From contig JAMPBO010000009.1 in NCBI GenBank assembly GCA_023666705.1, positions 1 to 64,000 on the forward strand: DNA of 64,000 bases, read 5' to 3'. The translations under genes were made by a program, and so were the position numbers. Below the pieces are notes generated by a model. The model was given only the letters and a program-made list of their open reading frames with translations. It was not told the origin of the DNA and made no database searches. Each line of letters begins with the position of its first letter. The stretch's first letter is position 1. Origin of the DNA: Bacteroides sp. GTDB taxonomy: Bacteria > Bacillota > Clostridia > Lachnospirales > Lachnospiraceae. Shown piece after piece: positions 27,822 through 35,527 of the stretch.

Positions 27822-28583
27822 ATGGTCACACCCGTATACATATGTGAGGACAGGCGTGAGCTTGCCGAACAGTACAAAGCATTAATACAAAAAAACATAT
27901 TGATAGAAGAATACCCAATGGAAATCATAGGTACCTTCACAAATCCGTATACACTGATATCCGCCGCAAAAAACCAAGTTGAGGCGGGCAATGTACGCGG
28001 TATCTATTTCCTTGACATTGATTTGAACAGTCACATAAACGGCTTTACATTGTCAAAGCTAATCCGCAAATTTGACAGCCGTGCATTTATTATATTTATT
28101 ACAACGCATGCAAATCTTGCACTTATGAGCTTTCGGCTTCATGTCGAGGCTATGGATTTTATTGTAAAAGATAATATACCTGATTTTAATGAAAGAATAA
28201 TTGGTTGTCTGAAGCAGGCGTCTCTCAGGGTTTTGGATAAGACGGATGCACCGACACTTACCATTCGAAGCGGCGGCGAAAGCTATATTTATAAGCAGGC
28301 TGATATAATATACTTCACTACCTCCGAGACACCTCATCATATAAATGTTATTACAACCAAGCTTACAAACACATTAAGAACCAGTCTGCGGGATTTGCAG
28401 AATGTTCTCACAGACGGATTTATGCTTTGCCACCGTTCTGCGTTAATCAATACTGCACACATTAAATCTGTTGACTTTGGCAATAAAACTGTCACAATGT
28501 CCAATGATGATACACTGCCTGTGTCTGCAAGCGGAGCCAAAAGTCTGTCAGCGTACATAAACAGCATTAATATCAAAAAATAA
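27822..28583 (+). CDS. AgrA-like LytTR response regulator
   Basis: 253 residues. Receiver domain (about 1-125) with ICED (about 6-9) and phosphoacceptor Asp in YFLDIDL (about 63); C-terminal LytTR DNA-binding domain (about 145-250) with IIYFTTSETPHHINVIT and FMLCHRSALINTAHIKSV, the typical beta-strand and ..RS..VN... signature. Partner of the upstream kinase; candidate regulator of the three 21-bp-period direct repeat pairs. Confidence 0.9.
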   Translation: MVTPVYICEDRRELAEQYKALIQKNILIEEYPMEIIGTFTNPYTLISAAKNQVEAGNVRGIYFLDIDLNSHINGFTLSKLIRKFDSRAFIIFITTHANLALMSFRLHVEAMDFIVKDNIPDFNERIIGCLKQASLRVLDKTDAPTLTIRSGGESYIYKQADIIYFTTSETPHHINVITTKLTNTLRTSLRDLQNVLTDGFMLCHRSALINTAHIKSVDFGNKTVTMSNDDTLPVSASGAKSLSAYINSINIKK

Positions 28584-28587
28584 AATG

Positions 28588-28641
28588 GGCTGCCACACTA
28601 AGAATATTTATACCATGATATAAATATTCTTAGTGGACAAC
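28588..28641. terminator. Long hairpin between agrA-like gene and ilvE
   Basis: Perfect 17-bp arms at 28596-28612 and 28619-28635 with a 6-base loop between convergent genes. No long T-tract, but position fits a bidirectional terminator. Confidence 0.6.
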
Positions 28642-28701
28642 CTATTATCAACCATTAAATATTTTGCCTCACATATTGTTCGGCCTCTTAAGCGCCATAT
28701 A

Positions 28702-29724
28702 TTACTGTATTACATGAATCCATCCCTCAGGAGCTTCTATTTGACCCATCTGAATTCCTGTAAGCGTATCATAAAGCTTTTTCGTCACAGGTCCCATATC
28801 GTCCATGCCGCTTGGGAAGCATATTTCATTGCCATGGTCAACTATCTTTCCGACAGGTGAGATAACAGCAGCAGTTCCACATAATCCACACTCAGCAAAA
28901 TCCTTAACCTCATCAAAATATACTTCTCTATGCTCAACCGTCATACCAAGATATTTTTCAGCAACAACCATAAGAGAACGTCTTGTAATGGATGGCAGAA
29001 TACTATCTGATTTAGGAGTTACAAGCTTGCCGTCCTTGGTAATAAATATAAAGTTTGCTCCACCTGTCTCCTCAACCTTTGTACGGGTTGCTGCATCAAG
29101 ATACATATTTTCCGCATAACCTTGATTGTGGGCGTCCACAATTGCATGAAGACTCATTGCATAGTTCAGTCCTGCCTTGATATGACCGGTTCCATTTGGT
29201 GCCGCCCTGTCAAAATCACTTACACGAATGACAATCGGCTTTGCTCCTCCCTTAAAATACGGTCCTACAGGAGTTGTAAATACACGGAATTGGTATTCAT
29301 CTGCAGGCTTTACACCTATGACAGCATTACTTCCGAACATGAATGGACGGATATAGAGCGTTGCACCGGAACCAAACGGCGGTACATAATCTGCATTTGC
29401 CTTTACAACCTCTGTCACAGCCTGCACAAATCTGTCTTCCGGAAAAACAGGCATCTCAAGTCTTTTACATGTATCTGACATTCGGCTCGCATTTAAGTCA
29501 GGGCGGAAGCACACAATATGTCCATCCTCTGTTGTATATGCCTTTAATCCCTCAAAGCATGTCTGTGCATACTGGAGAACGCAGGCACATTCACTTATCG
29601 TAACAGTTGCATCTGACACAAGGGTACCCTGATCCCATGCCCCATCCTTATAATTCGATACGAATCTTTTATCCGTCTCCATATAGCCAAATCCCAAATT
29701 TGACCAGTCAATATTTTTGCTCAT
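28702..29724 (-). CDS. ilvE: Branched-chain amino acid aminotransferase
   Basis: About 340 residues, fold-type IV PLP enzyme. It interconverts leucine, isoleucine and valine with their 2-oxo acids using glutamate/2-oxoglutarate. PLP Lys in HIKAGLNYAMS (about 190), then NMYLDAATRTKVEETGGANFIF and GTAAVISPVG motifs. Length and sequence fit the eukaryote-like BCAT-II subgroup also found in Clostridia. Start at 29724 (MSKNIDWSN) follows GGAAAGGAAG; an in-frame ATG ten codons upstream is not needed. Confidence 0.93.
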   Translation of the reverse strand: MSKNIDWSNLGFGYMETDKRFVSNYKDGAWDQGTLVSDATVTISECACVLQYAQTCFEGLKAYTTEDGHIVCFRPDLNASRMSDTCKRLEMPVFPEDRFVQAVTEVVKANADYVPPFGSGATLYIRPFMFGSNAVIGVKPADEYQFRVFTTPVGPYFKGGAKPIVIRVSDFDRAAPNGTGHIKAGLNYAMSLHAIVDAHNQGYAENMYLDAATRTKVEETGGANFIFITKDGKLVTPKSDSILPSITRRSLMVVAEKYLGMTVEHREVYFDEVKDFAECGLCGTAAVISPVGKIVDHGNEICFPSGMDDMGPVTKKLYDTLTGIQMGQIEAPEGWIHVIQ

Positions 29725-29839
29725 ATGATTACTTCCTTTCCATCGGCTCATCAAATGCCCTATATTTTATCCATTGTTTATCAAAACAAATCACGAACTT
29801 AGTTTACCACCAGTATATTAAATTCGCAATAGTTTTACG

Positions 29840-30223
29840 TTACTTTGTTTTGATTGCAACCGCCTCTATCTCAATGAGCACATCCTTCGGCAGTCTTGCA
29901 ACCTCAACGCAGGAACGTGCAGGGTAATCACTTATAAAAAATTCAGCATACACCTCATTCACCTTTGCAAAATCATTCATATCCTTAATAAACACTGTCG
30001 TTTTAACCACAGAGCCTGCATCTGAGCCTGATGCCTCCAAAAGTGCAATAAGATTTTTAAATGCCTGCTTCGCCTGTGCTTTTATATCTCCTGTTTCCAG
30101 CTCACCTGTCTCAGGTATAATCGGTATCATACCCGATGTGTAAATCATATCTCCCACTACAACAGCCTGTGAATATGGTCCTATCGCTGCCGGTGCCTTA
30201 CTTGTTGAAATAATTGTTTTCAT
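29840..30223 (-). CDS. ridA: RidA/YjgF enamine-imine deaminase
   Basis: 127 residues, full length. Hydrolyses reactive 2-aminoacrylate-type enamines and imines released by PLP enzymes, as a homotrimer in the cytosol. Family motifs: APAAIGPYSQAV (about 10-21), YTSGMIPI, and PARSCVEVARLPKDVLIEIEA with the catalytic Arg (about 103). AAGGAG lies before the ATG at 30223. Its neighbour ilvE makes and needs PLP chemistry, a sensible context. Confidence 0.93.
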   Translation of the reverse strand: MKTIISTSKAPAAIGPYSQAVVVGDMIYTSGMIPIIPETGELETGDIKAQAKQAFKNLIALLEASGSDAGSVVKTTVFIKDMNDFAKVNEVYAEFFISDYPARSCVEVARLPKDVLIEIEAVAIKTK

Positions 30224-30243
30224 AATGTCATTCTCCTTCTTTC

Positions 30244-31095
30244 TTATTTATTGCCTGATTGATTTGTAATCTCAATCGTTTTTTCGGTAATTTTTATTTT
30301 TTTCTCCTTGAGAAGTCGTCCTACTGCCCGCTTAAACGCATTTTTACTAAGACCGAATTCCCTTTTTATTATTTCCTTATCTGCCTTATCCGTAAACGGA
30401 AGTACACCCTGATAGCTCTTTATCACGTCATAAACCATGTCACTGTCCTCCTCCATCTGCTTGTAAGCAGGATTTCTTAATGTGACATTTGCCTTGCCAT
30501 CGTCCCGTATGTCCAGTATTCTTCCCTCGACCTCATCTCCCGGACAGACCTTGCTGTAAAGCTCACTCTCATGGATAAGTCCCGGATAAATGTCATCAAT
30601 TGCAACAAACGCACCAAGTCCCTTTTTGTACTCGTATACAATTCCCTTAAAGCTTTGTCCTTTTTCATACCCCGTAATAGGCTTAAGATACTTATAAAGC
30701 TTCATCGTTACACAAAGGCGGTCCGATTTATCCGCATACATTCTCACAAGGTACTCTCTGCCTTCTTCCACCTTGGCGGTCTGCTCCTTAAACGGAAGGA
30801 AAATATCCTTTTCCAGCCCCCAATCCATAAATGCTCCTATTTCCGTCACATTTCGTACTCTCAATCTTTTTATCCCACCAAGTGTTATATATGGAACATT
30901 TGTGGTTGCGATGGGTCTGTCCTGTGAATCACGATATACAAATACATCCATCGTGGCACCTGCTTTTATTTTCTCAGGCACCTGCTTTCGCGGCAGCAAA
31001 ACCGTTTCCCCTGCGTTGCCGTCCTCTCCCAAATAAATTCCAAAATCCTTAGAGCGGATAACCTTAAGTGTATTCCATTTTCCAACTTCAATCAT
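30244..31095 (-). CDS. cvfB: CvfB-like S1 RNA-binding protein
   Basis: About 283 residues. Three S1-like beta-barrel modules (about 1-60, 65-130 and 140-215, e.g. VRNVTEIGAFMDWG and FKGIVYEYKKGLGAFVAID) and a C-terminal winged helix (about 220-275, LPFTDKADKEIIKREFGLSKNAFKRAVGRLL). Homologues bind RNA and affect virulence gene expression in Staphylococcus. Start at 31095 (MIEVGKWNTL) follows GGGAGAAAAAC; the longer frame to 31128 lies in a terminator hairpin. Confidence 0.85.
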   Translation of the reverse strand: MIEVGKWNTLKVIRSKDFGIYLGEDGNAGETVLLPRKQVPEKIKAGATMDVFVYRDSQDRPIATTNVPYITLGGIKRLRVRNVTEIGAFMDWGLEKDIFLPFKEQTAKVEEGREYLVRMYADKSDRLCVTMKLYKYLKPITGYEKGQSFKGIVYEYKKGLGAFVAIDDIYPGLIHESELYSKVCPGDEVEGRILDIRDDGKANVTLRNPAYKQMEEDSDMVYDVIKSYQGVLPFTDKADKEIIKREFGLSKNAFKRAVGRLLKEKKIKITEKTIEITNQSGNK

Positions 31096-31130
31096 GTTTT
31101 TCTCCCAACCGCTGACAGCGAAATACAAAA

Positions 31131-31156
31131 GGAGCCGAATAACTTCGAGCTCCTCT
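31131..31156 (-). terminator. Terminator of the 116-residue gene
   Basis: Minus-strand GGAGCTCGAA / TTCGGCTCC followed by TTTTG, between the small gene and cvfB. Confidence 0.6.
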
Positions 31157-31167
31157 AAAAAATGCTT

Positions 31168-31518
31168 CTATTTCTTTACAGACTTGTCCGTCTTTAAAAC
31201 CCTCTGCTTTATAAATGCAGCCTCCTGGTCTGATGCTTTTTCAAAACCATACTCCTGCAACTTATCTGCTGAGTTGGTTAGTGAAAAAACAGAAATTCCC
31301 TTTTCATTTTTCTTGGACTCATATCCGTTATAAACATCTATTATTACATACTTATCCTTGCTTCTTTTATCAGGATTGGGAATTATCTTTTTGATACACC
31401 AATCCCACACAGAATCTCCTACGGCAAGCTCTGCAACCTCATCACCCGGAACCTTTTTTATATATACACTATCAGTATCACATATAGCCCATGGCACAAC
31501 ATAAACTATGCTACTCAT
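31168..31518 (-). CDS. Conserved-looking hypothetical protein
   Basis: 116 residues, soluble, no signal peptide. Beta-rich N-terminal half (SIVYVVPWAICDTDSVYIKK) and a helical, lysine-rich C-terminus. TTTAGGAGG lies seven bases before the ATG at 31518, so it is very likely translated. I recognise no domain. Confidence 0.6.
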   Translation of the reverse strand: MSSIVYVVPWAICDTDSVYIKKVPGDEVAELAVGDSVWDWCIKKIIPNPDKRSKDKYVIIDVYNGYESKKNEKGISVFSLTNSADKLQEYGFEKASDQEAAFIKQRVLKTDKSVKK

Positions 31519-31642
31519 AATCTTCCTCCTAAATGTTTATAACACGGCAATTCTAACCCAAGATTATCGTTTTGTCAAACTATTTAGAAAAATAATTTAC
31601 TTTTTCTGTCGAAAATTCTCCAAAAGAAGTTTTAAAAAAGGC

Positions 31643-31671
31643 TTGCATTTTTTCATTTCATCCTTTATAAT
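31643..31671 (+). promoter_or_regulatory. Promoter of tRNA-Gln
   Basis: TTGCAT, 17-bp spacer, TATAAT, ending 31 bases before the mature 5' end. Confidence 0.75.
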
Positions 31672-31702
31672 CTGTGTTTGAGTGATGTAGAAATCATTCT
31701 GA

Positions 31703-31774
31703 TGGGCTATCGCCAAATGGTAAGGCACTGGACTCTGACTCCAGCATTTCAAGGTTCGAATCCTTGTAGCCCAG
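31703..31774 (+). tRNA. tRNA-Gln (anticodon CTG)
   Basis: Acceptor stem TGGGCTA/TAGCCCA (U1-A72 as usual for glutamine), D arm, anticodon stem CTGGA/TCCAG with loop CTCTGAC, and T arm with GGTTCGAATCC. No CCA encoded. Own promoter and terminator. Confidence 0.95.
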
Positions 31775-31779
31775 CTTAC

Positions 31780-31812
31780 AAAACCGACTTCATGAGGAGT
31801 CGGTTTTTTGTT
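31780..31812 (+). terminator. Terminator of tRNA-Gln
   Basis: AAACCGACT / AGTCGGTTT followed by TTTTG. Confidence 0.85.
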
Positions 31813-31841
31813 TAATTGCTATTAAAAAAGGGCTATAAATC

Positions 31842-31879
31842 AAAAAACTGCCATACTGATTCCAGTATGGCAGTTTTTT
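31842..31879. terminator. Bidirectional terminator between the two tRNAs
   Basis: AAAAAACTGCCATACTG and its exact complement with a 4-base loop: T-tracts on both strands. Serves the minus-strand tRNA-Arg. Confidence 0.85.
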
Positions 31880-31881
31880 AA

Positions 31882-31955
31882 CGCGGCTGAGAAGATTCGA
31901 ACTCCCGACACCTTGGTCCGTAGCCAAGTGCTCTATCCAGCTGAGCTACAACCGC
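31882..31955 (-). tRNA. tRNA-Arg (anticodon ACG)
   Basis: Acceptor GCGGTTG/CAGCCGC with one G-U pair, D loop with AGCTGGAT, anticodon stem CTTGG/CCAAG with loop CTACGGA, and T arm with GAGTTCGAATC. Convergent with tRNA-Gln. Confidence 0.95.
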
Positions 31956-31993
31956 ATATACCACTGTCACCGTTATATTCGGCAACAGTGGTT

Positions 31994-32022
31994 ATTGTAC
32001 AATATTGAATAATCTTTGTCAA
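31994..32022 (-). promoter_or_regulatory. Promoter of tRNA-Arg
   Basis: Minus-strand TTGACA (32017-32022), 17-bp spacer, TACAAT (31994-31999). Confidence 0.8.
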
Positions 32023-32033
32023 GAGCCTTACTA

Positions 32034-32603
32034 TTATAAAAATTCGACTGAGCCATCCTCCAGATGATAAACGGCTCCGCACACCTTAAGTCCGCCCTTT
32101 TCTTCCAGCTCCTGAATACTTAAGCTCTTTTCAATCGTATCCACGCTTCTCTTAACATTTAAGCAACATGCTTTAAACTCGTCCTTTTCATCACCGATTG
32201 CAGCACAAATCTCATCTGTTATGTACTTAATATAGCCCTCAGGCTTATGATGGATTGCTGCTCCAACTGCTCCACAATGGTTATGTCCCAATACAACTAC
32301 CAGCCCTGTGCCCAAATGACCTGCTGCATATTCAATACTTCCAAGCTGATGCTTGTCAATTACGTTACCAGCTACACGAATTACAAATAATTCACCAATT
32401 CCTGCCGAGAATATACTCTCAGGAATTACTCTGGAATCCGAGCAGGTTACAACAATTGCGTAAGGTGTCTGTCCCTCATCACACGTAGTCTTTCTGATTT
32501 GTGGCGATATGTCTCCCGAGCTTGTCGTTGCTGATAAATAGCGTTGGTTTCCTTCTTTTAATTTCTCCAAAGCCTCTGATGCAGATAAATTTTCTTTTTG
32601 CAT
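32034..32603 (-). CDS. Beta-class carbonic anhydrase
   Basis: About 189 residues. Interconverts carbon dioxide and bicarbonate. Zinc ligands and the Asp-Arg dyad are visible: CSDSRV (Cys and Asp/Arg, about 54-59) and GHNHCGA (His and Cys, about 105-111). Start at 32603 (MQKENLSAS) follows GGAGGAG; the frame extends four codons further. Cytosolic; monocistronic, with truA downstream in the opposite reading of the list but same strand. Confidence 0.92.
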   Translation of the reverse strand: MQKENLSASEALEKLKEGNQRYLSATTSSGDISPQIRKTTCDEGQTPYAIVVTCSDSRVIPESIFSAGIGELFVIRVAGNVIDKHQLGSIEYAAGHLGTGLVVVLGHNHCGAVGAAIHHKPEGYIKYITDEICAAIGDEKDEFKACCLNVKRSVDTIEKSLSIQELEEKGGLKVCGAVYHLEDGSVEFL

Positions 32604-32691
32604 GAACTCCTCCATTTCCGTCGCACACCGTACGCTGCGACTTATTTGTTATGTATGCAGTATATCACAGATTATGACAAATTTCATCCAT

Positions 32692-33438
32692 TTATTCACG
32701 CAGGAAATATTCAATTCCAACTAATGTAAGTCCGCACGCTTCTGCCTTCGGTCCTGCCTTCCCACGGTCACATGCCTCAAGAATTTCCCTGACATGTTCA
32801 GGCTCATACATTCCCATGCCGCACTTAAGCAAGGTCCCCATAATGATGCGTACCATATTATACAAAAATCCATAGCCTTTTATGCACATGGTAATCATAT
32901 TTCCCTCTTGGGAAAACTGAATGTCCGTAACACGACGCACGGTGCTCTCCACCTGTGTTCTTGCGGAGCAAAAAGACTTGAAATCATGCTCTCCTATGAG
33001 ATAGTCTGCTGCCATCTGCATTTTTTCAACATCAATATTATAATATACAAACTTAGAATACAATCTTACCATGGGATTGGGAAATCTGGAATTCCAGATT
33101 TTATATTCGTAAGTTTTGATTGAATCGCAATATCTCGGATGAAAATCATCCGCAACCTGACAGGAATTTTGAATTCTTATATCGTCAGGAAGCCTCTGGT
33201 TCAGGGCAAAGGCAAGCTTCTCAGCAGGTATCCTTGTTTCCGTGTCAAAAACAGCAACATTTCCAAGTGCATGCACACCCGAATCCGTCCTGCTGGCTCC
33301 AATTACCCGAATATCCTCGTGCAAAAGCTCCGACAATGCCTTATTTAACACTTCCTCAACTGTTATTCCGTTATCCTGTATCTGCCATCCGCAATAATTG
33401 GTACCATCATATGCGACTATCAGCTTTACTCTTATCAT
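32692..33438 (-). CDS. truA: tRNA pseudouridine(38-40) synthase
   Basis: 248 residues, normal length. Converts uridines 38-40 in the anticodon arm. Catalytic Asp in GASRTDSGVHALGN (about Asp 52), and KTYEYKIWNSRFPNP and GYGFLYNMVRIIMGTL motifs. Follows the trigger-factor-like gene by 23 bp; the ecfA-ecfT-truA proximity is common in Firmicutes, here with a lipoprotein gene inserted between ecfT and truA. Confidence 0.94.
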   Translation of the reverse strand: MIRVKLIVAYDGTNYCGWQIQDNGITVEEVLNKALSELLHEDIRVIGASRTDSGVHALGNVAVFDTETRIPAEKLAFALNQRLPDDIRIQNSCQVADDFHPRYCDSIKTYEYKIWNSRFPNPMVRLYSKFVYYNIDVEKMQMAADYLIGEHDFKSFCSARTQVESTVRRVTDIQFSQEGNMITMCIKGYGFLYNMVRIIMGTLLKCGMGMYEPEHVREILEACDRGKAGPKAEACGLTLVGIEYFLRE

Positions 33439-33461
33439 CCTATATACTCTCTTTGGATTAT

Positions 33462-34616
33462 TTACTGCTCAAGCTCCTCATACTCTAACTCTTCATCCCC
33501 TGTTTCAGCGAACTCTTCAAGCAGCTTTTCATATTCCTCCATGGTCAGTTCCTTGATTGTTGCATTTTCAACTATAATATCTATTACCATATCCTCAAGC
33601 ATTGCACTTCTGATATCTTCTCTTTCTACGGTAGCCTCCATCGCTGTTGCAGACTCGTAACCATACAATTCCGCATACCCCGGCAGTCTTTTGTTATATT
33701 CTTCATCCGTAACCGTTATATTTTCAATTTCACTTATCTCGTCAATTACCATCTGTCTGTAAATAAGCTGTACCACCTCATTTTCAATGTCCTCGTCCGT
33801 AAGACCGAACATTTCGTACACCTCTTCCACGCTTTCGCATCCAAACATTTCCATATATGCTGCATAGCTTGAATCTACAACTTCCTTGCATGCATTGTAC
33901 ATTTCGTCTGTGTAACCTGCAAATGTAGTATCATCAATCACCTGCTGAATCAGATTTTCCCTCATATCCTGAATACTATATGTTTCATTGGAGGACTTAA
34001 GCTCCTCTGTTATCTTTGTCCTCATGTCATTCTCTGACTCATAACCAAGCTCAGCAATCAAATCCGCTGTAAGCTCAGGCATGACCTCCTCTGTAATAGC
34101 GGTAACATTTATACTGTATTCTACCGTATTTCCCGCAAAATCTGTATCCTCGTAATCCTCAGGATATGTTATTTCAAAGGTCTTGCTGTCTCCCACGGAA
34201 ACACCTGTAAGCTTCTCATCAAACTCCTGTCCCAAATCAGCCATTCCAATTAAGAAGTCATATCCGCCCTCTTCCTCGTCTGTAAAGTCCAATACAACCT
34301 CACCATCCATCTTGGCCGTAAATAATACATTTACATAATCTCCTTCCTGAGATGGTCTGTCTACATCAATATAGTCTACATAATCATAGAGCAATGAATC
34401 GATTTCAGACTGGATTTCATCATCGGAAACATCATATATAACCTTATTTGCCTCCAGTCCCTTGTACTGACCAAGCTTAAATTCTCCTGTTGCCTCAGAT
34501 GCAGTTGCATCACTTGACGTAGCTGCCTTTTTTTCATCCTTATCCTTCTTGGAACCGCAGCCTGTAAGTGCCATTGCTGCTATAATGAGACATATGATTC
34601 CTATTTTCTTTTTCAC
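33462..34616 (-). CDS. Trigger-factor-like peptidyl-prolyl isomerase lipoprotein
   Basis: 384 residues starting at a GTG (34616) after AAGGAG. Lipoprotein signal peptide with lipobox ALTGC (lipidated Cys about 20), then an acidic linker. An FKBP-type isomerase domain (about 90-175: GDYVNVLFTAKMDGEVVLDF, DFLIGMADLGQEFDEKLTGV, FEITYPEDY) is followed by the helical chaperone-like C-terminal domain of trigger factor (about 190-365). The ribosome-binding N-domain is absent. It is thus an extracellular folding factor, analogous in job to PrsA but of different origin. Very acidic (many D/E). Confidence 0.85.
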   Translation of the reverse strand: MKKKIGIICLIIAAMALTGCGSKKDKDEKKAATSSDATASEATGEFKLGQYKGLEANKVIYDVSDDEIQSEIDSLLYDYVDYIDVDRPSQEGDYVNVLFTAKMDGEVVLDFTDEEEGGYDFLIGMADLGQEFDEKLTGVSVGDSKTFEITYPEDYEDTDFAGNTVEYSINVTAITEEVMPELTADLIAELGYESENDMRTKITEELKSSNETYSIQDMRENLIQQVIDDTTFAGYTDEMYNACKEVVDSSYAAYMEMFGCESVEEVYEMFGLTDEDIENEVVQLIYRQMVIDEISEIENITVTDEEYNKRLPGYAELYGYESATAMEATVEREDIRSAMLEDMVIDIIVENATIKELTMEEYEKLLEEFAETGDEELEYEELEQ

Positions 34617-34733
34617 TGTTATTCTCCTTCTTTTGACTTTTTATTAATAATTTTTTATCAGTGACATTTTATCATAACTTTTATAATTTAAAAACACTTT
34701 CACACTTTTTTTACAAAATTCCTGCTGATTTTT

Positions 34734-35513
34734 CTAAAATTTAACAGCTAAAAACAATGCCAGTCCAATTACACAAATCAGAAACAAATAAATTACCAAA
34801 TCGCGTACATTGTATGACAAGGGTTTTAATTTTGTCCTGCCCTTTCCTCCCGTATAGCATCTTGCATCCATAGCTTCGCCAAGATTTCCTGCCCTGTCTA
34901 TTGAATTTTGAAACAGAGGGACAATAATACTTTTCAACCGCTTTAATCTGGTAACGGGACCTCCGATCTTAAAATCAACGCCTTTTGCCTCCTGTGCCTT
35001 TAAGATTCGGTCAAGCTCAGACGATATCACGGAAACAAATCTAAGTGCAATCGTTATTGTCATTGCAACAGAGCCACTTAAATGAAAGCACTTTTCCAAT
35101 CCATCCGTCAGCTCAGAGGGTGTCGTTGTATACATGAGCATGGATGACATGAGTATAATGAGTATCATTCTCCACAAAACAAATCCAAACTTGATGATAC
35201 CCTGCGTCGTGATTGTAATACTTCCCAACGCAACAAGCACATCTCCCGTAGTGGTAAATATGTTGATTGCAGAGCAAACCGTAATAAATAAAAATATGCC
35301 TCTTGTCCCCTTGAGCATATATGCAAATGGAACCCTGCTAAGCAGTGCTACTACAAAAAATAGCATTGTCAACATTCCAAACAACAGACTATTCCTGTCA
35401 AGCAGGGACAATATGATATACACAAGCACAAATCTTATTTTTACACGCGGGTCAATACTGTGAACCGGCGACTTTGTGCTGTAATACTGCCCCATCGTTA
35501 TATCTCTCAGCAT
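34734..35513 (-). CDS. ecfT: Energy-coupling factor transporter membrane subunit EcfT
   Basis: About 259 residues with 5-6 membrane helices. T-component linking ATPases to vitamin/metal-binding S-components. The two coupling motifs with A-R-G spacing are seen as AQEAKGVDFKIGG (about 165-178) and GEAMDARCYTGGKGR (about 212-226). Start at 35513 (MLRDITMGQYY) follows AAAAGGAGA; the longer frame overlaps the ATPase gene. No S-component is adjacent, so it likely serves several. Confidence 0.9.
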   Translation of the reverse strand: MLRDITMGQYYSTKSPVHSIDPRVKIRFVLVYIILSLLDRNSLLFGMLTMLFFVVALLSRVPFAYMLKGTRGIFLFITVCSAINIFTTTGDVLVALGSITITTQGIIKFGFVLWRMILIILMSSMLMYTTTPSELTDGLEKCFHLSGSVAMTITIALRFVSVISSELDRILKAQEAKGVDFKIGGPVTRLKRLKSIIVPLFQNSIDRAGNLGEAMDARCYTGGKGRTKLKPLSYNVRDLVIYLFLICVIGLALFLAVKF

Positions 35514-35527
35514 AAAAGTGTCTCCTT

